A DNA stretch of 64,000 nt, taken from Parus major. Lineage: Eukaryota > Chordata > Aves > Passeriformes > Paridae. The DNA is taken from positions 32,192,733-32,256,732 of the forward strand of contig NC_031771.1 of the NCBI RefSeq assembly GCF_001522545.3. The letters run 5' to 3'. The notes under the pieces are model-generated. The model worked only from the letters and a program-made list of their open reading frames with translations, made no database searches and was not told the DNA's origin. Both the position numbers and the translations under genes were made by a program. Positions 51,542 to 61,520 of this stretch are shown in pieces (position 1 is the first letter of the stretch; each line of letters opens with the position of its first letter).

Positions 51542-53121
51542 TTACAGCCCCAAGCAAGAGAAACACTTCTCACAAATAGTCTCAGAAAGTACTGACCTCA
51601 AAACACACTTGCTCAATGCAATTCTTCTCCTGGTTACTTTCTATTCTGAAGGCCAGTACCTCAGTGTTGCCTTATACCAGTGATATATTACTGCTTTCTA
51701 CTACTTAGTTTTCAGCTTTTCCGCTCCATTCAGTGATGGTGATACCCGTCCCATGCCCAGAAATTCTTACATTACAGAACAAAGAGGTGCATGCAATGTC
51801 CTGCTGATCCTGGGCTATTTCATTAATGCTTATTCAGACCAGCTGTACACAGCTGCAGTGCTAAAGTTCAGAGTTTACAGTAAAATTCTTCATAAAAAGA
51901 ACATAGATAATAAGAGCAGAAAGAGCTAGGTTTTTTTAAACTATCTTGAAGAATCCTGCCCTCTCAGTAGTACCCCCACCTTGGCTTTTTCGATGGCCTG
52001 ATGTTTGCACTGATACTGAATTAACAGTATTAATTTTCTTACTGCAGGCAAGGTCATAGTGATCAAGTGACTTAAATGGGTTCATAGTCCTGGGTACATG
52101 ACTCCTCATGCTTAATTTTTATTCTAGGCAACTTCTTCAAGACATCAAATACTCATGAAAAATCAATAGTCAAACTCTCACTGTAGATGATTTGATATTT
52201 TTAGGAATATACATGAATCTGTTAGGTGTATTTTAAGAAATTTGCTGAAGAAGTTACTGGGACATGACTCACTCCCCAGTTCACAATTATTGATGTAGCT
52301 GTAGTTGAGGATAACATTTTACTTTTAGGATGTGATAAAAATTTTAAGGAGTGAAAAGACTAGTAAAAAATATGGAGATACTCTCAATGCAAAATCTACT
52401 CTGGCAGCATGAAATAAAGTTATATCTCTATTAATACAGAAACTCACTGCACTTGAAGGGACCTGCCATACAACACTAGGCTTACCTGTTGGGCTTATCA
52501 GTTGTTGAGAATGCTTAGTAATGTCTGCAGCAAAAATGGCTTGCACATATGGCTCCATTCATGAACTTTGTCCTTAGAGTAAGACTGATTAGAGACCTCA
52601 TTTTACTGATTAAATACAGTTTAAATATTTAAATTGCTCTTCTCTTGCAGATAATCCAAGCAATCCAGATACTTAATTTGTGTTTTTACCTATAATCTAA
52701 TTGAAAAAAAAAATTGTGTTTTGAAAAGTTAGAAAAGGAGGAGAGGAAGTTCTTCCCAAAGGGTCCAGTTAATTTTCAATAACTATTTTGCAAATGTTGT
52801 TGTTGAGGGGATGGACACATGTGCAATCTGTCACAGGCCAAGGGGAATGTGTATTTGTTTCTTTTACTGTAGGAATATAGGTGGCTTTGCTCTGTCAATA
52901 TTTTATGGTAAAATTACATCTTAATTTAACTTCTTGGAGCCAGTTTGTGTGTTCACACTTAGGGTATTTTATAGGCTATAAATATCTGAGAAATTTAAGA
53001 AAGCTGTATTATAAGCTTATACAAAATAGCTGTTGGCATATTGATGGAAGACAAGGAAAGGAAGTGCAAAAGAATCAGTGAGTGACGAGTAGAGAAGGAT
53101 GTTTCCATCCATTCAAGTGAA
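51542..53121. other. Unannotated sequence
   Basis: No gene is recognised. A + strand frame at 52881-53081 leads up to the decayed coding-like stretch that follows and could belong to it. Confidence 0.5.
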
Positions 53122-53930
53122 TTGTCACTTCATTCCTTCCTTACTCTATTAATCAGTTACAAGAAATGGCAAAAGGTAATGGACAAAAAAAGAGAGGGGA
53201 GAGTTAAAACACTGTTTTGCTGTGCTGTAATTGATTCAGTTGTATCATCTTATATGGCTAACTTGTTATTACCACTGTGGTTAAAACATGAGGGTGGGAT
53301 GCAAAGAAGAAACTGCTGTTTCTGCATGGAAAAGAGTTATGGGCCAAATGGGCAAGTAATGAATGGGCATCATTACACATATTGGCTAGTGGGCAAAGAA
53401 ATAGAGGAGAGAAAATATGTTGAATTAGGAAAAAGATTTGAAAACAAGAGAATAACTTTTGAACTTTATATACCTGGAAAAGGGGAGCAATGGTATGAAT
53501 GCAAGTGGAGTGGTACTTAAAACAGCTGGGACTTGGAAAATGCACTGTGGAAATTGCTATTAGTTTGAATTCTGTGGAGATAAGTTAAAAGAGTTAGGAT
53601 TGTATACAGAAAATTCTGACAGTAAAAATGTGAGTTTTAGATACATACCAAATATGGTCATGTTCTGGGTGCCTGAAGGGAGTGGGTCAGGGATGTCAAA
53701 GATCCTTGCACTCAAATGGCAGGCAGGAAAGTCAGTGAAGTTATCAGAAATGAGAGAGTATATACAGTAGATGGAGTGAAAGAGGAAAGATAAGTATTTC
53801 AAATGAGACCAGACTGGTTATATTGACAGAGAAGTGCCAACAAGATTGTGTTTGTGAGCTGAAATGCAGAATAGGAGATTTGGAAAAGTAGTTCTTCAAG
53901 TGGCCACCTATAAGGAATGCAGGAAGGTAA
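53122..53930 (+). pseudogene. Purine-rich, coding-like stretch with broken frames, family unknown
   Basis: From 53122 the + strand frame is open for 132 codons to TAA at 53518-53520. It includes HHYTYWLVGKEIEERKYVEL and ENKRITFELYIPGKGEQWYE. From 53456 the neighbouring frame (+1) is open to TAG, then on to TAG at about 53772. It includes KTAGTWKMHC before the first stop, and FWVPEGSGSGMSK and ILALKWQAGKSVKLSE after it. A further stretch near 53870-53930 reads GKVVLQVATYKECRKVIIG. Successive coding-like pieces in shifted frames suggest a decayed gene or retroelement part rather than chance alone. Purine-rich DNA also makes stop-poor frames, and I recognise no family. An old retroviral fragment upstream of the LTR at 55.1 kb is one possibility. 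Confidence 0.25.
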
Positions 53931-55139
53931 TTATTGGGTGCCTTAGACTAACACTGTGATACTGTACACAGTTATCCCTTCGGTCTTTGGGTCTTTCACT
54001 TCTGTCTAAGAATGAGAATCTTCTCACAGTTTGTGCTTATTATGATGCCAGCATGGTCAAAACTAATCACTGGACCAAATATGCATGCTAATCAGAGACT
54101 GCAGGTAGTGTATGCTCAGTAGTGTGTAAACAATAATGCTAATAATAAAATACACATATAAGGGCTGTTTTCCCCACTTTTGTCACAAATCCGAAAAAAC
54201 TTAAACTGCTTCCAAAAGCCACCAGGCACAAGATTTCAGTGGTGTTCAAAGAAGGAGGTGTTTTGAAGAAATCACAGAGTTAAGCAAGATTTTGTCTTCA
54301 TTCTCGCTGAAATAAGTTTAATTCAAAACCACATTTCATTCCCACAGCATAGAGCATTTTCTTTTTCTGAGGTTGGTGACATTCCCTTGTAGTATATATT
54401 TTGCTCGCTGTCTTTAAACTTCGTTAATTTGTCAGAGATTTTAAAATTATACTGCAATACTGACTCCCTTTCCTCATGAAATGCATGAATCTTTATTTTC
54501 CTAAGTGGTGGTGAATAGGAAAATTAAATGAGTTAACATATTCAGCTTTAGCTAGGTGACTGGACCTCAAAAAGAGCCTCAATGAGTGTCAGTCAATTGG
54601 TTGGGTTAGACAAGCATGCAGCCATTGATTTAATCAAGAAATCATTATTTCAATGCACAGAGGTGTAAGGGGTTGTTTTTTTTCCTTTTTTCAGTTTTTT
54701 TTAGTGCTAGTATTATAGTATTTAATATAGTATTTATATAATATATACACCTCTAGGGAGAAAGCACAAAATCTTTCCTGCTAAAAAACCTGATAATCTG
54801 TTATGTCTGAAGCTGTGAGTCTGCTGGTGGTCACTGCAGGTTGCTTCATGAAGTGTAACTCAACACTCTACAATAATGAATCCACTGTAATTGGAACTTG
54901 ATGATCCTTGAGGAGGAAAAATGTGTGCAGTGTATTCTTTAAATCTTATTTCTGACCTTTTGGGCTCCTTGCAGATGGTGAGAATTAAAGTATTGTTGCA
55001 ATGTTTTTCAGTACAGCTTCTGTAAATTAATCTGGTGCTCAAAACTAAAGCACTTGTCCCAGTAAGCCATACTTTTCAAACCAGCATATTGCAGCTGTTT
55101 TTGTTGATTTTGCCTGGAGTGGAAGTAGAGATGTGTGAC
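53931..55139. other. Unannotated sequence
   Basis: No gene is recognised. T8 runs and a TA-rich patch lie at 54676-54745. Nothing here looks like a clear polypurine tract next to the LTR that follows. Confidence 0.55.
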
Positions 55140-55714
55140 TGTTTTGGCTGGGGTAGAGTTAATTTTCATCACAGTGGCTGCATGGGGCTGTGTTTTGGAT
55201 TTGTGCTGAGCACAGGGTTGATAATGTGGGGATGTTTTTGTTATTGCTGAGCAGGGCTTGCACAGAGCCAAGGCCTTTTCTGGTTTCTGTTCTGCCAGGC
55301 TGGAGGGGAGACTGGGGGTGCATGGGAGGCTGGGAGGAGACACAGCCAGGACAGGTGACCCAAAATGACCTAAGGGATATTCCAGACCATGCAGTATGAT
55401 GCTCAGCATATAAACTAGGGGAAGAAGGAGAGGATACATTTGGAATGATGTTGTTCATCTTCTCAAGTCACTGTTACCTGTGATGGGGCCTGCTCTCCTG
55501 GAGATGGCTGAGCACTGGCCTCCAATGGGAAGCACTGAATTCATTCCTTGTTTGGCTTTGCTTGTGTGCTCAGCTTTTGACTTCCATATTCAACTGTTTT
55601 TATCTCAGTCCACGAGCTCTCTGGCTTTTACCGTTCTGATTCTCTCCCTGATCCTGCTTGTGGGGAGTGAGTGGCTGTGTGGGGCTTGGCTACTAGCTGG
55701 CATTGCAGATGACA
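55140..55714 (+). mobile_element. Solo LTR of an avian endogenous retrovirus
   Basis: Starts TGTTTTGGCTGGGGTAGAGT and ends near GATGACA. It shares ordered blocks over its length with the copy at 15498-15909 but retains the middle region that copy lost. TATAAA lies at 55409-55414 and the 3' part ends in the GGGAGTGAGTGGC..TAGCTGG block. I associate this LTR type with widespread avian endogenous retroviruses, possibly of the ERVL-like class, but the class is from memory. No second LTR, primer-binding site or gag-pol sequence adjoins, so recombination to a solo LTR is likely. No clean target duplication is seen; TGAC flanks both ends loosely. The minus-strand open frame of 143 codons across it is antisense noise. 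Confidence 0.92.
55409..55414 (+). promoter_or_regulatory. TATA box of the LTR
   Basis: TATAAA sits about 270 bp into the LTR, at the expected U3/R position. The sister copy at 15.5 kb has lost this segment. Confidence 0.65.
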
Positions 55715-56731
55715 AACACCATACATATTGAAGCCAAATTATTTGTTGAATGCTTGGCATAATGAACACCAGAACTTACTTAAAATGAACTTAACATTTA
55801 ATGAAAAATATTTTTTGGAAAATAAAATCTAATAGTTTATCTAAGCCTGAATCAAACCCCAAGCATTTATCATCTGCAGAATAATCTTTCTCCCCCATAA
55901 ATTCTGTTGGTCCTCCCAGAGTGCAGTGCAAAACATTGATATATTAAAAATGGGCCTGTGTCCTAAACAGAAGAGCACAGTAATAAAGGGAAGAAAGTAG
56001 TGCCTCAGGTTATATGAAGAGCAACATGAAATGCCTGACCAAAAAAGCTAAGAACTGGAAAAAATGTTTGAGGCAGAGGAAGAACAACAAAGGAGATATG
56101 AAAAAGGTGGGGAATGCAGGTACAAACTGTAGTTGTGTACCACTGAAATTAATACTTTATTTGGATGTCTACTATTTCAGCTTTTCTTGGGCAAAAAATA
56201 CAGTGGTGCTGGCCAAAGGCTTGGCTTTATATCTGTTGAAGGTCAGAAAAGATATATTGAATGTAATTTAGGATCTTCACTTGTCTTAAACTTAATTTTC
56301 CCAATTATCTTCTTCCAGAAGGTTTCCATCAACTTTACTGTATTTTAAACATTTCAACAATATGAGGAATGGTGCTTTAAATTAAAGATTTGTGATGGTG
56401 ATATGCAATAAATCTTGCTTTGTAAGTTTACACTTAGAGGATTATATACTTGCAAGTTGCTCTACAAGTACTAATCTTTGAAAGGATTGTCAGGTTATTT
56501 TATCTCACAGGTATCCTAGGGACAAAATAATTTCACCATTATAGACAAAAAAAAAATCTGTATTTATATGGGGTTTCTTCAGAGTTTTTCAGATAGAAGA
56601 GGGAGAACTCTTCAGGAAAAGCACTTTATTGTCATCTGTGAAACTGGCTGGTCAAGTTTGGTCCCTGAAAATAGGGAAAAAACCTGAAGATACGAGATAT
56701 GTTGGTTTTGTGCTGTGTTGTGGTTGTGCTC
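55715..56731. other. Unannotated sequence
   Basis: No gene or mobile element recognised. Two overlapping short + strand frames at 56014-56348 lack family features. Confidence 0.55.
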
Positions 56732-56797
56732 TTTACAGGTGGTTTTTTTTTGCTGATTTTTTATTTTTCTTTTTTCTTTTTCTCTTTTTTTTCCCCT
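56732..56797. repeat. T-rich pyrimidine tract
   Basis: About 65 bp of T runs broken by C and a few other bases on the + strand, including T9 and T8. Low-complexity sequence. Confidence 0.85.
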
Positions 56798-57269
56798 AAT
56801 AAATGTTTCCTATGATTTGTATGTTTTCGTAAAGATGTTATGGTGGCCCAAAAAATTCCATGGCTAACTAGTACTGAATGTTTGCCTTGAGGCTGGAACA
56901 GAGTATTTTCTAAAGCCAGCCTCCTTAAGAATGGAAGAAAATAAATGGTAATTAGATTCTAAAGACTGCATTCTAAACCCAAACTTTTTCTCAGACAAAG
57001 CTAAGATCTTTCTGATTGTTATAAAGTGTTATCTTGCTTACTGCATTTAATTGTTTTGGCAGTATCTGAATCCAGAGTGTAATTAGATATTGGCCACATC
57101 ATTTTTTTCATTGTTATTAAAAGGATAAGTGTGAATGTGTTTGGTAATTCTGTAGTGTTTAAAATCCAGATTTCATACTGTCATGGGAAGTGTCATGCTT
57201 TTGCTTCATAACCAGACAGTGTATGTTTTCAATAAAAACTTATTTAGGAAAGTACAACACATTCATCCT
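56798..57269. other. Unannotated sequence
   Basis: No gene or mobile element recognised. Confidence 0.6.
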
Positions 57270-57620
57270 TGATATTTAAGCAAATTCACATTGCAGAATG
57301 ATTAATTGCATTCAGCCTTTTCATCCACTTCTAATTTTTCAGGGGACATAATTGGATGCAAATTGGCCAGTGTTAATCATTAGATACCACTAATTAAAAA
57401 CAGAAGCTGTAGGTAATGGTATGATTATTGGTAGAAATAAATGAAGCAGATCAAGTAACACTTTTCTTCAGGGACTCATGACTTGTGCCTGAGCCTCATT
57501 AAATTCCAACATGTGAAGGTGCCCTGCTGGTAGAGGCTGCAGGAGAGCTGTATTTATAAATAACTTAAAAGTAACACAGGAGGGCAGTGCCTGAAAAAGG
57601 AGGTGTGGAATATTCCTGTG
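57270..57620. promoter_or_regulatory. Candidate conserved enhancer with homeodomain and POU sites
   Basis: Within about 100 bp lie ATTAATTG (57301-57308), the octamer ATGCAAAT (57356-57363) next to TAATTG, TAATCATTA (57374-57382) and TAATTA (57391-57396). Such clustering of homeodomain and POU words in repeat-free sequence is typical of vertebrate developmental enhancers. No conservation data are available to me, and the AT-rich background inflates TAAT counts. The call is a hypothesis. Confidence 0.3.
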
Positions 57621-58239
57621 GCTCAAGGACTTAGCAGTTTAATGAATTAGAAACTTTAAAAAAGCAATTTAATTAGGTGAAAACTGGTTTTGCATCACAA
57701 AAAGCCAGTTGAAAGAGAAACTAAGGGCATTTATTTTCTGACAGTGTTTCTGAAGCATACTGAAATCTCATGTTCTGAAAATTCAGTGGGTACTTTTGTA
57801 TCCAAAGAATTAATTTCAAACTTTGTCTTTTAAAACTGACTGTGATGTTAAATGACCTGTATACTGACTAAACTGGAAGCTTGCTGAAAAAAACTGTGAT
57901 CATTCATTCAATCAATAACTGTGTTTTGTGTGGGGATTCAGAGGAGATAATTTCCTCACAAAGAATCTTCTGGCTTAGCTTTTAAATTACTTTCAAAATA
58001 CACTGATGACCAATGAACCCCTTCGGTCCCATGCTTTGGGGTTATTTTACATCATAATCACCAAAGTTCATCAGGAATAAACATTTGTAATAACTCCCTT
58101 TAAGGGATTCCTACAGTGGTGGAAAACACCACTTACATGATTCAAAATACAGGTACCAAATAAAAGATACCAATAGTAGGTACTACATACTGTTCAGTTT
58201 TCAGACAGAATTAGTGAATTTGGCATTTTGGGTGGGGGG
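57621..58239. other. Unannotated sequence
   Basis: Repeat-free AT-rich sequence between two regulatory candidates. No specific signal recognised. Confidence 0.55.
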
Positions 58240-58780
58240 TCAGAGCCGTGGATGAAAACATTTTAATTTTCAGTGTTCCTTCCAGTTCCCCACTGATGTG
58301 ATGTTCACCACTGATGTAGGCAGTGACTCAGAGCTAAGATGCCTGTTTTCTGGATGCATGACCTGTCCAGCAGCTTTGCTCTGGCACTGCTCCTATCCGT
58401 CTGCCAGCCGGAGTGACGGACCTGCACAGATGGCAATGCCCCTCTTTGGAAGCAGAGACAGAGGATGGAGCTTTAACAACCAGAATTAGTGCCCAAGCTC
58501 GGAGCTGTGCATACCACACAGTTACACGTGTACCACATTCCATCTTTTTGATAATGGCTGCTCTTATATAAACTTAGAGTTGCAGCTGCTGCTGTGAAAT
58601 TAACGTCATGTCACCAGTCAACTACAAACAAATGATGGCTTCAGCATAAAAAGCAGAAAACTGTACCCTCTTCGTTCCTCCCAGCAAGCCTGGCTATTGA
58701 ACCCGGCACAAAGGCAGACTTCTCTGCCTGTGAAGAAAGCACAGTTTTTAATTTTCATTACAAGTTAAAGACAGTCGGTA
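58240..58780 (+). promoter_or_regulatory. Candidate regulatory block, CpG-richer, with TATA and AP-1 words
   Basis: I count about nine CpG in this block, several times the local density. TGACTCA (AP-1 type) lies at 58324-58330, TATATAAA at 58565-58572, and CGTCA (half CRE) at 58604-58608 some 35 bp downstream. The arrangement could be a small TATA promoter firing to the right or an enhancer. Overlapping open frames on both strands (58298-58543) are explained by the higher GC. Nothing downstream is recognisable as a first exon. Confidence 0.3.
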
Positions 58781-58890
58781 AAATGCACTGTTGAAGTGAA
58801 TACCGATGAGTTCTTCAACATGCAAACTCAATGCAACAAAACATTTTTGGTTGTAAACAAAGCTGTTAGTGTGTTTTATAGCTACGTGGT
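58781..58890. other. Unannotated spacer
   Basis: No specific signal. Confidence 0.6.
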
Positions 58891-59060
58891 CAGTGTAACA
58901 GCTGCCACTGTACAGGTGACAGTCTAGAGTTAAACAGGCTAATGAGTCAATCCATCATCATTAGAAATCAATGGAAAGGCTTCCATTGGCTTAGTGAATA
59001 ATTTCATCAACTGTCATCGTAGAAAATGCTCTTGACCTGTGAATTCAGAAGTGCAAAATA
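58891..59060. promoter_or_regulatory. Candidate conserved element with E-box, MEIS-type and hairpin motifs
   Basis: CAGCTG (58899-58904), CAGGTG (58913-58918) and TGACAG (58917-58922) lie together. They are followed by TAATGAGTCAATC and CATCATTAG words. An exact inverted repeat, CAATGGAA at 58969-58976 and TTCCATTG at 58981-58988 around AGGC, sits in the middle. The mix resembles conserved developmental enhancers; conservation itself is untested. Confidence 0.3.
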
Positions 59061-61079
59061 ATGAGCATTTAATAGCACCTCTTCAAGCACATCTGGGCAG
59101 TTCACATTTTACAAAAGACTTAACAAGTAAAGAATGAAGATTCAGGGTGCCTCCTCTGAAACACTGACAGTCTGCACTGGTAAAGGCAAGTAGTAATTCC
59201 CTTTGTGAGATCATCAAAAAAGTGGACAAAGTCATGTATTTGGTTTTCCAAGCGGGAACCTGGGTAAATCTCACATCGATTGAATGGGGTTTCATAAACC
59301 TATTTTACCTGCTGTTGCTCTAGGTTATATAGCAGTGCTGAACAAGCACTGGAGTCACCCAATGCATGTTTCAGACCTTTGTTGTTTCTATGACACATGA
59401 CTCTCCCCAATAAAAAATATCCATTAATTTATTAATCCATCCTTATTTTTGCATTAATAATTCTACATTGTTTTTCTGTAACTATGAAGAACATTATTCT
59501 GGGTTTTATGGGTAATGAATAATATTCACTAAAGTTTATTTGAAGTGGTTTTCTAGAATGGACTTCCAGTTTCATGTGCACTGTGCCTTTGCACTGAGTA
59601 AGACAGTATTTTCTTTCTCAAAGGCCAGAAGCTTGTATCATTCCAAGTGCTCAGCATCTTTGAGTTTTTCTGAAGAAAACTGCAGTGGCACTGTTGGTAG
59701 CATGAAACATTTAACACCACTTGGATGTGATGCATGGCTTTATGCACCTTGTCATTCTTGCTTAAAAATCATTAAGATGTGTTACTATGTCAGCATCATA
59801 AAGGGCCTACCTTGTCTCATTGTGACCTAAAAGTTGATGCATGCTGTTCAGTAGCAGGTCTGATTTATTTTTTCATGCACCCAACAGAGAGTTTATTTAC
59901 ATTTTATGAGTTGTTAGAAGAACTCAGTCTTTTAAACTCATATCATTAATGCCTCTGTCACAGAATTTCAAACTTGTTCAGACATGAGAGGGGGAAAAGA
60001 AAGATGGTGCCAGTTTTATGTCAAACATAATTTTTTCTTCTCCTTCCTCCTTCCACTTTCATCAGGACTTGTCTTTGTCACTAGCTGCACTGACTTTTTC
60101 TGACATTGCAATGGCTCAAGTCAAAGGAAAGTGGGAAAGCAAAAGAGCTGTGGAAAAGCACTAAAGCCCTGAAGTGACCAGGAGCCGAGATCCTGATACG
60201 TGAATCCTACAGGTCCTACTTTCAGCTGGCTAGGCATTAATTCCTCTCTCCACCTAAACTGAGGAGAGGGAAAAAGAAGAGAGAAGGGTTTTTTTCCTTC
60301 CAGATGCCTGTTTTTAACATATTTATAGTTGTATAATGTGCTTGGTATGAATGTAGGTGTCAATGGAGTTAAACCTGATAACATATTAAGAGAGGAAAAA
60401 ATGTGGGGCAAAAGAATCTGAGTATCAAAATACATCTTGTAAATGCAGCTAACAATGTTAATAATCTACCACATAACTCTAACTTAAAATGACCGGTTAC
60501 TGATTAATAGGTTAATATCATGTTAAGTTTAGAGGCTTAGATCTTTCAGTAATTTTTTTTTCTGCAAACGATAATCTCAATATTGCATAATCTATAGCCC
60601 TTCCAATTTTGTGAAAATGTCATGCTTTTGAAGTGCAAATCACAGTGATTTTTTTTGCTTTATCCACAGTAATTAAAACAGGGCTTCTTTGCCCTATTCT
60701 ATATGTATATCCTCTATTTTATCTTTCAGCAGATCTGTTTTACTGCAATACCCTCGTAATTGGGAATCTGTGCTTATCTACCCCATGCTCTTTTTTTCCT
60801 CTTTTTTGAAGATTTTAGTATTTAATGTTTGAGGTTGTTTCAGAACGTTGAAGTTTTTGTATGTGGTTAAATATGAGTGAGTTTCTCAGCTTTAAAAAAA
60901 TCAGCTTTTTGAACTACACTAGCCACTCAAGGCATTAAATTTATATAAGTATTAAATACTCAGTATATGCAGTCTTAATCAGCAGAAAGCATTACTCCAG
61001 GTGTCCTGATTTCCAGTAAATTGCTGTTTAAGCTCCTGTAGATTTCATATTTTTTGCAGATACAATATCATGTGGAATA
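59061..61079. other. Unannotated sequence
   Basis: No gene or mobile element recognised. Overlapping frames of 96 and 64 codons on opposite strands near 59.55-59.83 kb and a 104-codon minus frame at 60121-60435 lack support. T9 near 60553. Confidence 0.55.
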
Positions 61080-61520
61080 TTTAATGAGATTAAGTGAATT
61101 TATTTATTTCTTCTTTTATTTATCTTTTTAAACAAAGCTCCCTTTCTTTTATATGTTAGTAAAATTAAGCTAGCTGTATCTAATTTTGGACATGAACCAG
61201 CACGGCCTATTTTCCATACAAATTTAATCCAGTGTAGTGTATATTATCCATGACTTAGAATAGCATAACAAAAAAAGCCATCAAAGATTTCCATTATGAA
61301 TAAAATAGCTGCTAGATAAGATAAATATTCAAGACAGATGATAGCGGAAATTAAAATTTTATAATTGGCCTTCTTCAATTAAATTCTAAATTGAGAAAGA
61401 GTTTCTTCCCATTCCATCTATTCTTCATGGACACCATTTATTGCATCTTTGTGTAACTCATAGAGGGGAAAATTGATTAAAGGGTTTTTTTTAAAGGATT
61501 ATTATGGTGCAAATTGCTGC
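61080..61520. promoter_or_regulatory. Possible conserved noncoding stretch (weak)
   Basis: Repeat-free sequence with AACAAAGC (SOX type, near 61132), ATCAAAG (TCF/LEF type, near 61280), several TTAAAT and TAATTG words and GTGCAAAT. These are short words in AT-rich DNA, so this is only a pointer for a conservation check. Confidence 0.18.

Noticed and set aside
55008..55439. Longest open frame of the window, 143 codons on the minus strand
   Set aside because: Most of it is antisense to the + strand LTR and it overlaps other open frames. It has no family features.
15498..55714. The two same-family LTRs as the ends of one provirus
   Set aside because: They are 40 kb apart, strongly diverged, and the intervening sequence is not retroviral and contains other insertions.
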